From: an uncultured Bacteroidales bacterium
Lineage (GTDB): Bacteria > Bacteroidota > Bacteroidia > Bacteroidales > UBA932
Assembly: GCA_946405435.1 (NCBI GenBank)
Contig: CAMJHF010000013.1
Location: 19,573 to 83,572, forward strand
DNA length: 64,000 nucleotides
Direction: 5' to 3'
Shown here: positions 18,281 to 28,077 of the stretch, one piece after another
Layout of the letters: every line of letters begins with the position of its first letter
Position numbering within the stretch: position 1 is the stretch's first letter
The notes under the pieces: model-generated
Databases searched by the model: none
What the model was told of the DNA's origin: nothing
Seen by the model: the letters and a program-made list of their open reading frames with translations, nothing else
Translations under genes and position numbers: made by a program

Positions 18281-18313
18281 CATGCGGGCCCCCGTGCCCG
18301 CTCCGCCCGCATG
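18281..18313 (+). promoter_or_regulatory. GC-rich hairpin in the leader of the export gene
   Basis: CATGCGGGC at 18281-18289 and GCCCGCATG at 18305-18313 form a perfect 9-bp stem with a 15-base C-rich loop, 48 bases before the SLBB gene. There is no T run after it, so it is not a standard terminator. It could be an attenuator, a pause site or an mRNA processing or stability element between the phosphatase and the main polysaccharide genes. Confidence 0.45.
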
Positions 18314-18360
18314 CAAGCATGTGACAGGCGGAAACGGAGTTGTATCTAAATTCATTCATT

Positions 18361-20901
18361 ATGCGCAAAAGAATATTGTTTCTGCTGGTAGGGCTGTTCG
18401 TTCTGGGCGCCCAGCAGGTATTTGCACAGATGTCCGACGACCAGATCATCACCTATATCGCCGAGGGAGTCGCCTCCGGCAAGACCGAGAGGCAGATAGG
18501 TGCCGAGCTTATGGCTAAGGGTGTCACTACATCCCAGCTCCAGCGTCTGTTGAAAGCTTACAAGAGTGGTAAGGTGGATGCTTCCGAGGTGCCGGCCGCC
18601 AACAAGCTTGACGGCAACCGTCCTTCCCGTAAGCCGGTAAGCCTTGAATACGATGAAGCCGATCTTCCAGGTGCTGCATCCAGGGACGCCGGCAAGGTCG
18701 TAAGCGGGCAGTCCAAAGCCGGCAAGAAGGTCAAGTCCGACAAATCATCGTCCGGCTCCGCTGCCGGCTATGGAGAAGAAGATGATGAAGAAGCAATGGA
18801 GGAGAATGACCCCCTGTACGACGAAGACGGCAGCAAGCGGATATACGGGCACGATATCTTTGCTTCCAAGACACTCAGTTTCGAACCCAATCAGAATGCC
18901 GCTACTCCCGAAGATTATGTGCTGGGGCCCGGCGATGAGGTGATAATTGACGTCTGGGGAGTAAACGAGGCGACGATCAAGCAGCAGATAACGCCGGAGG
19001 GCCGCATAATAGTTTCGCAGGTCGGACCTGTGCAGCTTGGAGGACTGACGGTCAAGGAAGCAAGGGGCAAAATAAAGTCTTCTCTGTCCAAGATTTATTC
19101 ATCCCTCAGGAGCGGTGCATCGCAGATCAGCGTAACTCTTGGAGATGTACGCACGATACAGGTAAATGTCATGGGCGAAGTCGAAAATCCCGGAACTTAC
19201 CGCCTGTCGTCTTTTTCAACCGTGTTTACGGCATTGTACAGGGCGGGCGGCGTGACCGGGATAGGCTCCCTTCGTACCGTGAAGGTAATCCGCGGAGGCG
19301 AGGTGTTTGCGGTCGTGGATGTTTATGATTACATCTTCAATGGCCGGCTGGACGTAAACGTGGCCCTCAAGGAGGGGGACGTGATCAATGTGCCGGCCTA
19401 TTCTTCGCTGGTAAGCATAACAGGATTCGTCAAACGCCCCATGTTCTATGAACTCAAGGACGGAGAGGCCCTATCTTCGCTCGTTGCTTATGCCGGCGGT
19501 TATTCGGGAGGAGCCTGGAAGGATGAGGTCAATGTCGAGCGCAATGACGGCCGTACCAACCACATGTTCACGGTTGCAAAAGCCAATATGGATACTTTCG
19601 CAATGCAGGACGGGGATGCTGCGTACGTAAGCGGCAGCGAGGTGGAAGTGTTTTCCAACAAGATTGAAATCAAGGGCGCCGTTTACCGCCCCGGCAAGTT
19701 CGAGTTCGGCGGGGACATCGCTACCGTCAAGCAACTCGTGGAGCACGCGGGCGGTCTGATGGAAGATGCGTTCATGGGGCGGGCCCAGATCATCCGGGAA
19801 AAGCCGGACCGTTCCCTGGAGCTGGTTTCTGTGCCCATAAAGGGTATAATGGAAGGCACGGTGCCTGACGTCCTGCTGCAGCGCAATGACGTGCTTGTCA
19901 TTTCCAATGTCAACGAAATCGAGCTCAAGGGGGACTTTACCATAACGGGCTACGTGGTCAATCCCGGCAAGTACCAGTTTGCCGAGCATACTACGGTCGA
20001 AGACCTCATCCTGCTTGCCGGAGGCCTTTCCGAGGGCGCTTCCTCCGCCAAAGTCGACGTGGCCCGCCGTATCAACGATGCATCAAGCACCGCCGCGTCT
20101 GACACCCTGGCCCAGGTATTCTCCATGTCCATCAAGGATGGACTCATGGATGACGGCCTTGCAGGATTCGAACTGCAGCCCTACGATGTGGTTTCGGTTC
20201 GCAGGAGCCCTACCTACATCGAGCAGCGCAATGTGACCATCACCGGTGAAGTGACCTTCCCGGGACAGTATACGCTTGCCAGCACCAACGAGCGCGTGTC
20301 CGACCTGGTGAGGCGTGCCGGCGGCGCCACCCAGAACGGAAACGTCCACGGCGCCATGCTCAAGCGCAAGATCAACCAATATGAGCGCAATGTGCGGAAC
20401 GCCATGGCACGCATCGTAACCCAGAGCGTGTCCAGCAAAGACTCCCTGGATGTCGACAAGCTCAAGGTTACCGAGATATACACCGTCGGCCTGGAACTGG
20501 ACAAAGCCCTTGCCCATCCTGGTTCCGACTACGACGTGGTGCTGCGCGACGGTGACGAACTCATCATCCCCGAAATGGCCTCGACCGTGCGTATTCAGGG
20601 CGAGGTACTCTATCCCAACACTGTGCACTATATTTCCGGCAAGCCGGTGCGTTACTATGTGCGTCAGGCCGGCGGATTCAGCAACAGGGCCCGCCGCGCC
20701 AAGACCTATGTCATCTACATGAACGGTACGGTGTCGGTCGGAGCTGCCGCCAAGCTGGAACCAGGCTGCGAGATTGTAGTGCCGGCCCGCTCCGAAAAAG
20801 ACAGGCTGACCACTGCCGAGTGGCTCGGCATCGGTACTTCAGCCGCGTCGATTACGACTATGGTTGCAACAATTGTTAATCTTTTCAGGCAAAGCAAATA
20901 G
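18361..20901 (+). CDS. Polysaccharide export protein with six SLBB domains
   Basis: 846 residues from ATG 18361; an upstream TTG is less likely. A signal peptide ends near VFAQ. A low-complexity acidic linker (about 120-165) precedes a poly-export domain (PEDYVLGPGDEVIIDVWG) and six SLBB-like units, each with a G-x-V-x-x-P-G-x-Y core and ending in AGG. The C-terminus has one hydrophobic helix (about 818-840). It is related to Wza/OtnA outer membrane exporters but longer, with extra SLBB repeats as in many Bacteroidetes. It should form the outer membrane exit channel and work with Wzz just downstream. Confidence 0.9.
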   Translation: MRKRILFLLVGLFVLGAQQVFAQMSDDQIITYIAEGVASGKTERQIGAELMAKGVTTSQLQRLLKAYKSGKVDASEVPAANKLDGNRPSRKPVSLEYDEADLPGAASRDAGKVVSGQSKAGKKVKSDKSSSGSAAGYGEEDDEEAMEENDPLYDEDGSKRIYGHDIFASKTLSFEPNQNAATPEDYVLGPGDEVIIDVWGVNEATIKQQITPEGRIIVSQVGPVQLGGLTVKEARGKIKSSLSKIYSSLRSGASQISVTLGDVRTIQVNVMGEVENPGTYRLSSFSTVFTALYRAGGVTGIGSLRTVKVIRGGEVFAVVDVYDYIFNGRLDVNVALKEGDVINVPAYSSLVSITGFVKRPMFYELKDGEALSSLVAYAGGYSGGAWKDEVNVERNDGRTNHMFTVAKANMDTFAMQDGDAAYVSGSEVEVFSNKIEIKGAVYRPGKFEFGGDIATVKQLVEHAGGLMEDAFMGRAQIIREKPDRSLELVSVPIKGIMEGTVPDVLLQRNDVLVISNVNEIELKGDFTITGYVVNPGKYQFAEHTTVEDLILLAGGLSEGASSAKVDVARRINDASSTAASDTLAQVFSMSIKDGLMDDGLAGFELQPYDVVSVRRSPTYIEQRNVTITGEVTFPGQYTLASTNERVSDLVRRAGGATQNGNVHGAMLKRKINQYERNVRNAMARIVTQSVSSKDSLDVDKLKVTEIYTVGLELDKALAHPGSDYDVVLRDGDELIIPEMASTVRIQGEVLYPNTVHYISGKPVRYYVRQAGGFSNRARRAKTYVIYMNGTVSVGAAAKLEPGCEIVVPARSEKDRLTTAEWLGIGTSAASITTMVATIVNLFRQSK

Positions 20902-20907
20902 TTTCCC

Positions 20908-21993
20908 ATGAAAGAATACGAAGAATTCGACGGCAATTCTGCCGAGGAACAGGAGATTGCGATCGACTTGATGCCATATCTGAAGAAAGCGCTGAAAGGC
21001 TGGAAGAAGATTCTGCTGTTTGCGCTTGCCGGCGTTGTTTTCGGCTTGATTGCCGCTTTCAGCATACCGAGGACCTATACCACCAAGGCTGTAGTTGCTC
21101 CAGAACTGATAACAAGATCTTCGGCGGGAGGGCTGAGTTCCCTTGCCAGTCTTGCCGGAATCAATATGAACAACATGGCCCTGACGGATGCAATGCATCC
21201 TGATATGTATCCCGAGATTATCCACTCCACCAATTTTTACCTTAATCTTTTTGACATGCCCGTAACTGTCCAGACGAAGGATTCGCTGGTTCATACGGAT
21301 CTGTACGATTACATGGTCAATTATTACAAAAGACCATGGTACGGTGCAATCCTGGGGCTGCCCCAGGCAATGATAGGGGGAATCAAAAAACTGTTCACCC
21401 ATGAAGAGGAGGAGGAGACGGGACATGAGCATGTTGACTCCCTCCGCTTGACCAGACAACAGGAAATGGTGGTCAGAGCCCTTGCAAAAAGGATTACGGC
21501 GAATGTGGAGAAACGCAGCTATGTCATTACCCTGCAGGTCACGATGCAGGATCCTGTCATTGCAGCTCAATTGGCAAATGCGGTAATTGACAATCTGCGC
21601 CGGTTCGTGGTGTCGTACAGGACGGAAAAATCGCGTGAAAACGTCGATTATTATCAGAAGCTTTATGACGAGAACCGGGAAGCGTATCTCAAGGCCCAGC
21701 GTGCTTTGGCTTATTATATGGATTCGCATCAGAATATAAGCGGGAGAAGTACAATGGTGCAGCAGCAGCAGCTTCAGAATGAAGTCCAGCTGCGTTATCA
21801 GATGTACAGCCAGACGGCCCAGAACTTGATGAACGCCCAGGCCAAGGTACAGCAGGAAGCTCCGGTACTGGTGGTAATCCAGCCTGGTATCGCACCGCAG
21901 AGAGGAAAACCTTCAAAGACCAAACTTGTTTTATTGTGGTTGGTCATCGGTGCTCTGGCAGGGGTAGTGTTTGTATGCTCGAAAAAAGGCTGA
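20908..21993 (+). CDS. Chain-length determinant protein (Wzz family)
   Basis: 361 residues. Short cytosolic N-terminus, first membrane helix (ILLFALAGVVFGLIAAFSI, about 35-53), a long periplasmic region with coiled-coil character (about 215-310), and a second helix at the C-terminus (LVLLWLVIGALAGVVFVCS) preceded by PQRGKPSK, the proline-rich motif of Wzz proteins. There is no kinase domain. It sets polymer length for the Wzx/Wzy pathway encoded next. The gene starts six bases after the exporter, and its end overlaps the flippase start by 19 bp. Confidence 0.9.
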   Translation: MKEYEEFDGNSAEEQEIAIDLMPYLKKALKGWKKILLFALAGVVFGLIAAFSIPRTYTTKAVVAPELITRSSAGGLSSLASLAGINMNNMALTDAMHPDMYPEIIHSTNFYLNLFDMPVTVQTKDSLVHTDLYDYMVNYYKRPWYGAILGLPQAMIGGIKKLFTHEEEEETGHEHVDSLRLTRQQEMVVRALAKRITANVEKRSYVITLQVTMQDPVIAAQLANAVIDNLRRFVVSYRTEKSRENVDYYQKLYDENREAYLKAQRALAYYMDSHQNISGRSTMVQQQQLQNEVQLRYQMYSQTAQNLMNAQAKVQQEAPVLVVIQPGIAPQRGKPSKTKLVLLWLVIGALAGVVFVCSKKG

Positions 21994-23312
21994 AGGCATT
22001 CTTGAACGGCGGAAACGAACGTTCCGCAAAGGCCAGGAAGAATATAGTCGCACTTGTATTATTCAAGGGCGGGCATATTCTGATGGGCTTGCTGCTCGTG
22101 CCTTTAACATTGCGCTTCGTCGGTGCCGATACCTACGGAATATGGCTTGCAATCAGTTCCATGGTCGGATGGTTAAGTTTTTTTGACATAGGCATAAACA
22201 ACGGACTGAAGAACCGCCTTACCGAGGCGCTGGCGCAAAACGACATTCAGCTCGCCAAGAAGTATGTCAGCACTACTTATGCCATCCTTACGCTGATTTT
22301 CATCCCGCTGATGATTATTATGCTGGTCGTTGCACCAATGCTTGACTGGCAGCGGATTCTGAATGTTCCGGGGGCATCGGTCGACGGGTTGCTGGCATCA
22401 GTGTGCATAGTCATCACATATTTTTGCATCAACTTCATACTTTCTACAGTCAATATAGTCATGCAGGCCGACCAGAGACCTGCCGATGCTGCGCTGAGGA
22501 CACTTGTCCAGCAACTCTTGTCCATCGTTGTGATATATGCAATGACTCTCATGACGCAAGGCAGCCTTCTGAAGCTGTGCATCGCTCTTTGCGCCTCTCC
22601 GATTGTCGTTGTAGCATTTTTCAATTTTTCGCTGTTTACAGGAAGGTACCGGAATATTGCTCCTTCTGTCAAAGATGTGGATTTCAGCACCGCCCCCAGC
22701 CTGCTTAAGCTGGGAGTGCAGTTTTTCATCATCCAGATAGCCGGCGTCATACAGTTTCAGATGACGAATTTCCTCATCATCCATTATTTCGGGGCTACGG
22801 AAGTAACCGAGTATAATGTAGCAAGCAAGTTTTTCAATGTCCCCTATATGTTCTGGGTTACTATAATCACCCCTTTGTGGGCGGCGGTAACCGATGCTGT
22901 TACCAAGGGGGATTACGACTGGATAAGAAATGCAGTCAGGAAATACCTCTTCCTGTTTATCTTTTTCCTTTCCGGAACTGTTCTTATGCTTGTGCTGTCC
23001 GGCCCTTTCTACAAGCTATGGGTAGGAGATGCCGTTACCGTTCCGTTCCAGGTATCGTTGTGGGTTATGATATTCAATCTTACCCTTATGTACGGTTCGG
23101 TATTCGTACATGTCCTTGACGGCGCCGGGGTGCTGAAGATCCAGACCGTTGCGTGTATTGTTTCTCCCTTAGTGTTCCTTGGTCTCTGTTTCCTGTTTAT
23201 CCATGCAGGCTGGGGCGTGAAATCTATATTGATTGCATCAGTGATAGCCAACTTCAACGGCTGGCTGCTGGCGCCTGTGCAGTGCTTGTTCTATCTTAAG
23301 AAGCATAATTGA
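21975..23312 (+). CDS. Lipid-linked oligosaccharide flippase (Wzx type)
   Basis: 446 residues with about 12 hydrophobic helices and the N-terminal pattern of polysaccharide flippases (LVLFKGGHILMGLLLVPLTLRFVG, then GIWLAISSMVGWLSFFDIGINNGLKNRL). It would move undecaprenyl-linked repeat units across the inner membrane. ATG 21975 is chosen because it gives a normal MLEKRLKAF start; the frame is open further upstream inside wzz. The 19-bp overlap points to coupled translation. MATE/MOP superfamily membership is by topology and motif only. Confidence 0.88.
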   Translation: MLEKRLKAFLNGGNERSAKARKNIVALVLFKGGHILMGLLLVPLTLRFVGADTYGIWLAISSMVGWLSFFDIGINNGLKNRLTEALAQNDIQLAKKYVSTTYAILTLIFIPLMIIMLVVAPMLDWQRILNVPGASVDGLLASVCIVITYFCINFILSTVNIVMQADQRPADAALRTLVQQLLSIVVIYAMTLMTQGSLLKLCIALCASPIVVVAFFNFSLFTGRYRNIAPSVKDVDFSTAPSLLKLGVQFFIIQIAGVIQFQMTNFLIIHYFGATEVTEYNVASKFFNVPYMFWVTIITPLWAAVTDAVTKGDYDWIRNAVRKYLFLFIFFLSGTVLMLVLSGPFYKLWVGDAVTVPFQVSLWVMIFNLTLMYGSVFVHVLDGAGVLKIQTVACIVSPLVFLGLCFLFIHAGWGVKSILIASVIANFNGWLLAPVQCLFYLKKHN

Positions 23313-23321
23313 TTCTTGTTG

Positions 23322-24506
23322 ATGCGGCAGATAAAGATATTGTTCGTCCATCATGTCTCTACCATCGGCGGAGCCAGTTACTGCCTGCTGAATATCGTCA
23401 GGGAGCTTGACCGCAGCCTGTTCTGTCCGGTCGTCCTGCTGAAGGATGACGGGCCGCTTGCCGAAGAGTTGCACAAGGACGGCGTGGAAACTGTCTTTTT
23501 CCCGGAGATGTCGGTTATTCCCTACAACAAGTCTTTGTTTGCGAGGGGAAGCCTGGCTGCATACCTGTCATTGAGGCGCTCGCTGCCGGCATTCCGCGGT
23601 ATTCTTTTAAAGCATAAGGCTGATATCCTGTATCTAAACAACATGATGCTGTGCGGCTATCTTCAGGCGGGCAGGGAATGTGGTTGCAAAACTGTACTGC
23701 ATGTACGTGAACACTGGCCGCTGAACGAGCATAAAAGGCAGCTGAAATGGGTCAGGGACTGTGTGTACAGATATGCTGACGGATTGATTGCCATCAACAA
23801 ATACAGCGCATCCATCTTTCCGGACAAGCCGTCAAAGATTGTGTATGACTGGATAGATGTTGCGGGAAGAGACAAGCGGGTGCCTCTGGACAGCGTGTTC
23901 AATGAAGATATGGCAGGAAAGAAGGTCTTCTTGTATATGGGCGGCGTACAACGTATAAAAGGCGCCTATGAAGTTATGAAAACGTTCTGCGCCCGTATGA
24001 AAGACGAGTCATGCAGGTTGCTGGTAGTGGGCTATACGAAGGAATTGTCTGGCAGGGGTTTGGCAGGGAAGGTCAAGCAGATAATGTACCGGCTTGGCAT
24101 ACCCACCTACGAGTATAAGGTCAAGATGCTTGCAAGGCAGGATTCCCGTGTCGTATGCATTCCTGGCTTCTACGAGATTATGGATGTTATGAGGCAGGCT
24201 TGTTGCCTGTTGAGTTATTATACTATCCCGCATGCAAATCTTTCTCTTGCCGAGGCAATAGTCGTCGGCACCCCTGTTGTGGCGGCCCGGACGGAAGAAT
24301 CGGAAGAATACTCGCTGGGGGGGCGCCTTGCCATTTTGTACAAGATGAACGATATCGATGCGTTCGAGTCTGCCGTCAAGGAGTTTGCGGCAGGGAATGG
24401 CAAAGATGATTCCGCGGCAGGGGACAGGAAGATAGTTGCCGAAATGTTTTCCAGGGAAAGGAATGTCAGGCTGTTAACCGGGACTTTGTTGGATTTGGTA
24501 CGATGA
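23322..24506 (+). CDS. Glycosyltransferase, GT4-like
   Basis: 394 residues from ATG 23322 (TTG codons just before it are open too). N-terminal KILFVHHVSTIGGASYCLLNI is the acceptor-side start of GT-B glycosyltransferases that use a retaining mechanism. The C-terminal half holds the donor-site E-x7-E pattern in the SLAEAIVVGTPVVAAR segment. It would add one sugar to the lipid-linked repeat; donor and acceptor cannot be read from the sequence. Its end overlaps the polymerase gene in ATGA. Confidence 0.85.
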   Translation: MRQIKILFVHHVSTIGGASYCLLNIVRELDRSLFCPVVLLKDDGPLAEELHKDGVETVFFPEMSVIPYNKSLFARGSLAAYLSLRRSLPAFRGILLKHKADILYLNNMMLCGYLQAGRECGCKTVLHVREHWPLNEHKRQLKWVRDCVYRYADGLIAINKYSASIFPDKPSKIVYDWIDVAGRDKRVPLDSVFNEDMAGKKVFLYMGGVQRIKGAYEVMKTFCARMKDESCRLLVVGYTKELSGRGLAGKVKQIMYRLGIPTYEYKVKMLARQDSRVVCIPGFYEIMDVMRQACCLLSYYTIPHANLSLAEAIVVGTPVVAARTEESEEYSLGGRLAILYKMNDIDAFESAVKEFAAGNGKDDSAAGDRKIVAEMFSRERNVRLLTGTLLDLVR

Positions 24507-25714
24507 ACATCATTCTGGCTGCCGGTATCATACTCATAGTTCTGAGTATTGTATTCATCAAGAAGTGGCCCCCTTACTGGGGCTTCCTAATAGTGTTCCT
24601 GATAATGGGATTCCAGGACAATGTCGAGGGCGATTATGTGAACTACAAGGATGAGTATGAGCAAATTGCCGTCAATCACATAGCCGATTCGAGGACAATG
24701 GAGGACGAGCCGGTAATGCCTGTCATTGAGTCCTTCGTTTCTTATCTGGGGCCCTTCTGGCTGTTTGTCCTTCTGATGTCTTTGTTCCAGGCGTATGTGC
24801 TGACCGAATTTGTAAAGCGGTATTGCCCAAAGCCATATCAGTTCCTGGCTGCGATTCTGTTTTTCTTTACCTTCAATATGATGCTGTTGCAGATGAAGGC
24901 AATGCGTCAGGGCCTGGCTATTGAAATGATGATGGCAGCTTTCATGCTGGCGGACAGAAAAAAACATCAGTGGATTTCCCTTGTAGTAGCCGTCATGGCC
25001 TATTATACGCATAATTCTTCTTTGCTTGTTCTGCCCTTTTTTCTGGTATTCTTTTATATATCGGTTGAAGCGGATGTCAAGCGCTTTCTCCGGAAGTTGG
25101 GAATAATAAAAGGCAAAGTAAAAGAATCATCAGTTCCGAAGGTCCGGAAGGAAGGAAATGTTTGGAGCAATTTGCTGAGGCATCCTTTGACCATGCCGGC
25201 TCTGATGGTGACCGTTTATCTTGTAATGTACTATTTCAAGATAACGGTCCTGAATCAATACATGATTCCATTGATGATCCTTACCGGCGGGAATAACCGG
25301 CTGGCCGGTTACGCGGACACCACCAACATAGCCGAGAGCCTCGATGCAAATCTCTTCGATATTTCTCCCTTGATAGTACTTTATGATGCTGTGATAGTTT
25401 TTCTGGTATCAGGTTATTATAAATCGGCCGGCCCCAGGATGCGGGTATTCTGCGCGATGTCAATCGCCGCCGCATTCGGGGACATGCTTTTCTTCGGCGC
25501 CGGAACTTTTGCACGCATGATAATGTACTACGTGGTTTTCAACCTGGCCGTCTATCCTGCTGTAGCGCTCAGAATAAAGCGAAAATACGGAAAGAAGTGG
25601 GCGCTTGTATTTGCTGTTTTCCTGCTGGGTTATGCGGTCAAAACCTCCTTGCCGTGGATCACGGGAATGGAACCTGACCGCTTTGGTAATTACCAGTTCA
25701 TTTTCATGCCTTGA
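24503..25714 (+). CDS. EpsG-type polysaccharide polymerase (Wzy role)
   Basis: 403 residues with about ten membrane helices. The N-terminal segment DNVEGDYVNYKDEYE, just after the first helices, is the conserved start of the EpsG family (D-x-x-N/Y pattern), proteins that polymerise repeat units outside the membrane. A second conserved patch is QMKAMRQGLAIEMM. A cytosolic loop rich in Lys (about 190-225) is unusual but plausible. It is the only polymerase candidate in the locus, so it probably fills the Wzy role. Overlaps its neighbours on both sides by four bases. Confidence 0.82.
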   Translation: MNIILAAGIILIVLSIVFIKKWPPYWGFLIVFLIMGFQDNVEGDYVNYKDEYEQIAVNHIADSRTMEDEPVMPVIESFVSYLGPFWLFVLLMSLFQAYVLTEFVKRYCPKPYQFLAAILFFFTFNMMLLQMKAMRQGLAIEMMMAAFMLADRKKHQWISLVVAVMAYYTHNSSLLVLPFFLVFFYISVEADVKRFLRKLGIIKGKVKESSVPKVRKEGNVWSNLLRHPLTMPALMVTVYLVMYYFKITVLNQYMIPLMILTGGNNRLAGYADTTNIAESLDANLFDISPLIVLYDAVIVFLVSGYYKSAGPRMRVFCAMSIAAAFGDMLFFGAGTFARMIMYYVVFNLAVYPAVALRIKRKYGKKWALVFAVFLLGYAVKTSLPWITGMEPDRFGNYQFIFMP

Positions 25715-26976
25715 TTTCCTGCACTTTGAAAAAGATACTCTTTCTCACTGCTTCATACCCGGATGCCCGGGGGTCGGCCACGATGCTTTGCACGCATCGC
25801 GTGATGGAGTATGTCGCCGGCTCGGGAAGGTATGAGGTTCACGCTCTTGCAATGCGCAGGGATTCTGAATCCATGCAGGAGACGGCAGGGAAGATCATGG
25901 TCCACAGGTTCCGTCCTTCATTGTGGACCAGGGTGCGGAACAGGCTTTCGGATACGAAAAGCTATCCTCGCATTGCTAGGATGATGGAGGTTCTGCAGAA
26001 AGCTGTTACAATACCGTCATATCCAAACGTTTTGCCGGTCACCGGCCGCCGGTATTTCCGGAAAGCAGCCCGGTTGCATGGGCGGGAACGGTTCGACATC
26101 GTGATTTCGGAGTATCATGGTATAGAAACGCTGTTGGCAGGCTGCCGGCTGAAGAAAGCGTTTCCCGGATTGAAACATATTGCACTTCTCTGGGACCCGG
26201 TCATGGGGCAGATCGCCACCGGGTATCTGCCGGGGTCATTTACTTCGCGCAGGATAGAACGGCTGGAAAGGCTGGCTGCGGCTTGCTCGACAGCACTGGT
26301 TTCGACCCGTTCCATGCGTCCGTATTATACTGAACACGGGGATATCGCATCGGACATCCGGGTATATCTTGATATCCCCGGCGTCCGCCCTCCGGGAGAA
26401 GAGAACGGGACCGTGTGGCTGAGCCTTCTGAAGGAGGGCTGTATCAACATCGTGTTCTCCGGTTTGCTCTCCGTCCAGCAGCGCAATCCGCTGCCTGTCA
26501 TACGCTTGCTCGGAAAGTGCAAATGTGCCGGAAGGATCAATCTTGTTTTCTTCAGCACGGGAGCAAAGGAAGCGATAGAAAACGAGGCCGGCAGTTTCCC
26601 GGGGAGTATCGTACATCATGATTACATTCCCATCGACGAATTGCACACTGTTTACCGCCATGCCGATTACCTTCTGAATGTGAGCCACATCAATGCCAAT
26701 ATGGTTCCGAGCAAAATTTTTGAATACATGTCTTTTGGCAAACCGGTTATTTCGACCTATGTTACCCCGGGCGATTCAGCGGCAAGGTACCTTGGAAGGT
26801 ATCCCGAGGCGCTTTGCATTGACCTTGGCAAGCCCGACGGCGATAATGTGGAGGATCTGGAGCACTTCCTTTCAAAGCCCCATGCTCCTGTTCCGTTTGA
26901 ATTGGTAAGGGAGGAGTTCAAGGAGAATACGTCCGTTCCTTTCCTTGCCCTGATAGACAAGATTGCAGGAGCCTGA
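25711..26976 (+). CDS. Glycosyltransferase, GT4-like, non-ATG start
   Basis: About 421 residues. N-terminal KKILFLTASYPDARGSATMLCTHRV and the C-terminal NMVPSKIFEYMSFGKPVISTY are typical GT-B donor and acceptor features. The start is a TTG: either 25711, overlapping the polymerase stop as TTGA, or 25726; no ATG is available before conserved sequence begins. A weak start inside a translationally coupled overlap would lower its yield relative to neighbours. The sugar transferred is unknown. Confidence 0.8.
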   Translation: MISCTLKKILFLTASYPDARGSATMLCTHRVMEYVAGSGRYEVHALAMRRDSESMQETAGKIMVHRFRPSLWTRVRNRLSDTKSYPRIARMMEVLQKAVTIPSYPNVLPVTGRRYFRKAARLHGRERFDIVISEYHGIETLLAGCRLKKAFPGLKHIALLWDPVMGQIATGYLPGSFTSRRIERLERLAAACSTALVSTRSMRPYYTEHGDIASDIRVYLDIPGVRPPGEENGTVWLSLLKEGCINIVFSGLLSVQQRNPLPVIRLLGKCKCAGRINLVFFSTGAKEAIENEAGSFPGSIVHHDYIPIDELHTVYRHADYLLNVSHINANMVPSKIFEYMSFGKPVISTYVTPGDSAARYLGRYPEALCIDLGKPDGDNVEDLEHFLSKPHAPVPFELVREEFKENTSVPFLALIDKIAGA

Positions 26977-26978
26977 TT

Positions 26979-28073
26979 ATGAATTTGTTCATCCGCACAA
27001 GCATAGCGCCCTACAGGATAGATATCTATAATGCCCTCCACGAAAGACTGGACATGAAGATGTGCTTTTACTACAGGACAGGCAGTTCCCAGGCTTTCGA
27101 TGCGGACAGCCTTGAGCGCAAGTGCGCGTTCAAGCCTGTATATCTTGACGGAATCCGTCTCGGCAGCGACAACCGCAAGCTGTGCTTCGGAATATGGCGC
27201 CTGCTCCGCAGGGAAAAACCGGCACTTGTAATTGTCCCCGAATTCCAGATCGTTCTGCTCCAGGTGTTGTTTTACCGGTGGATTACGCGCGGCAAATTCA
27301 AAGTAGTGAGCATGATAGACGACAGCTTTGACATGATTTCCAACGACAATGACTTCACCAGGCTCCATGCAAGGCTCCGTAACGTTCTTCCCAAATATCT
27401 TGATGACTTGATTGTCGTGACCCCGGAAGTCAGGGAGTGGTACCGGCAGCGGTTCGGCAAAGGTGTCTGGATGCCGATAATCATGAATGAGCAGAAGGCT
27501 CGGGCCTATTACGGCAGCTTGCTCCCCAGAAGTGCGGAACTTGCGGCGGAATATGGTCTGGAGGGCAGGAAGGTGCTGCTTGCGGTCAACCGGCTTGTGG
27601 CATTGAAGAATCTTTACCGGGTGATAGAGGCTTTCAACATGGCCGAAACCGATTCCGTGCTTGTAATCGTGGGGGACGGTCCTGAACGCGGGAACCTGGA
27701 GGCTGCAGCATCGCGCTGCGGCAAGCGGATAATCTTCACCGGGCGCCTGGAAGGGGATGATTTATATGCATGGTACAACATTTCCGGGGCATTGATCCTT
27801 GCAAGCTGGCAGGAGGCGTTCGGTGCTGTTACCAATGAAGCCCTTCTTGCCGGCTGCCGGGTGATAGTGTCCAGGAATGCCGGTTCGTCATGCCTTGTGA
27901 ACGATGATAACGGAGAAATAGTCGATCCTACGGATGTACGCGGCATGGCCCGGGCTGTCGACAGGCAGCTGGCGGTCAGTGGAATCCGGGATCTGTCCGT
28001 GCCCGGAAAGAACCTTATGTCAGTTTCTTTCGAAGAGAGAATATCGAATTTGGTCGTGGAACTCACGCAATAA
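26979..28073 (+). CDS. Glycosyltransferase, GT4-like
   Basis: 364 residues. The N-terminus (NLFIRTSIAPYRIDIYNALHE) is the start of GT-B enzymes that act on lipid-linked oligosaccharides. The C-terminal domain has LLAVNRLVALKNLYRVIEAF and the donor motif EAFGAVTNEALLAGCRVIVSR with its E-x7-E pair. It starts two bases after the previous gene and ends four bases before the LicD gene. Specificity cannot be assigned. Confidence 0.86.
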   Translation: MNLFIRTSIAPYRIDIYNALHERLDMKMCFYYRTGSSQAFDADSLERKCAFKPVYLDGIRLGSDNRKLCFGIWRLLRREKPALVIVPEFQIVLLQVLFYRWITRGKFKVVSMIDDSFDMISNDNDFTRLHARLRNVLPKYLDDLIVVTPEVREWYRQRFGKGVWMPIIMNEQKARAYYGSLLPRSAELAAEYGLEGRKVLLAVNRLVALKNLYRVIEAFNMAETDSVLVIVGDGPERGNLEAAASRCGKRIIFTGRLEGDDLYAWYNISGALILASWQEAFGAVTNEALLAGCRVIVSRNAGSSCLVNDDNGEIVDPTDVRGMARAVDRQLAVSGIRDLSVPGKNLMSVSFEERISNLVVELTQ

Positions 28074-28077
28074 TATT

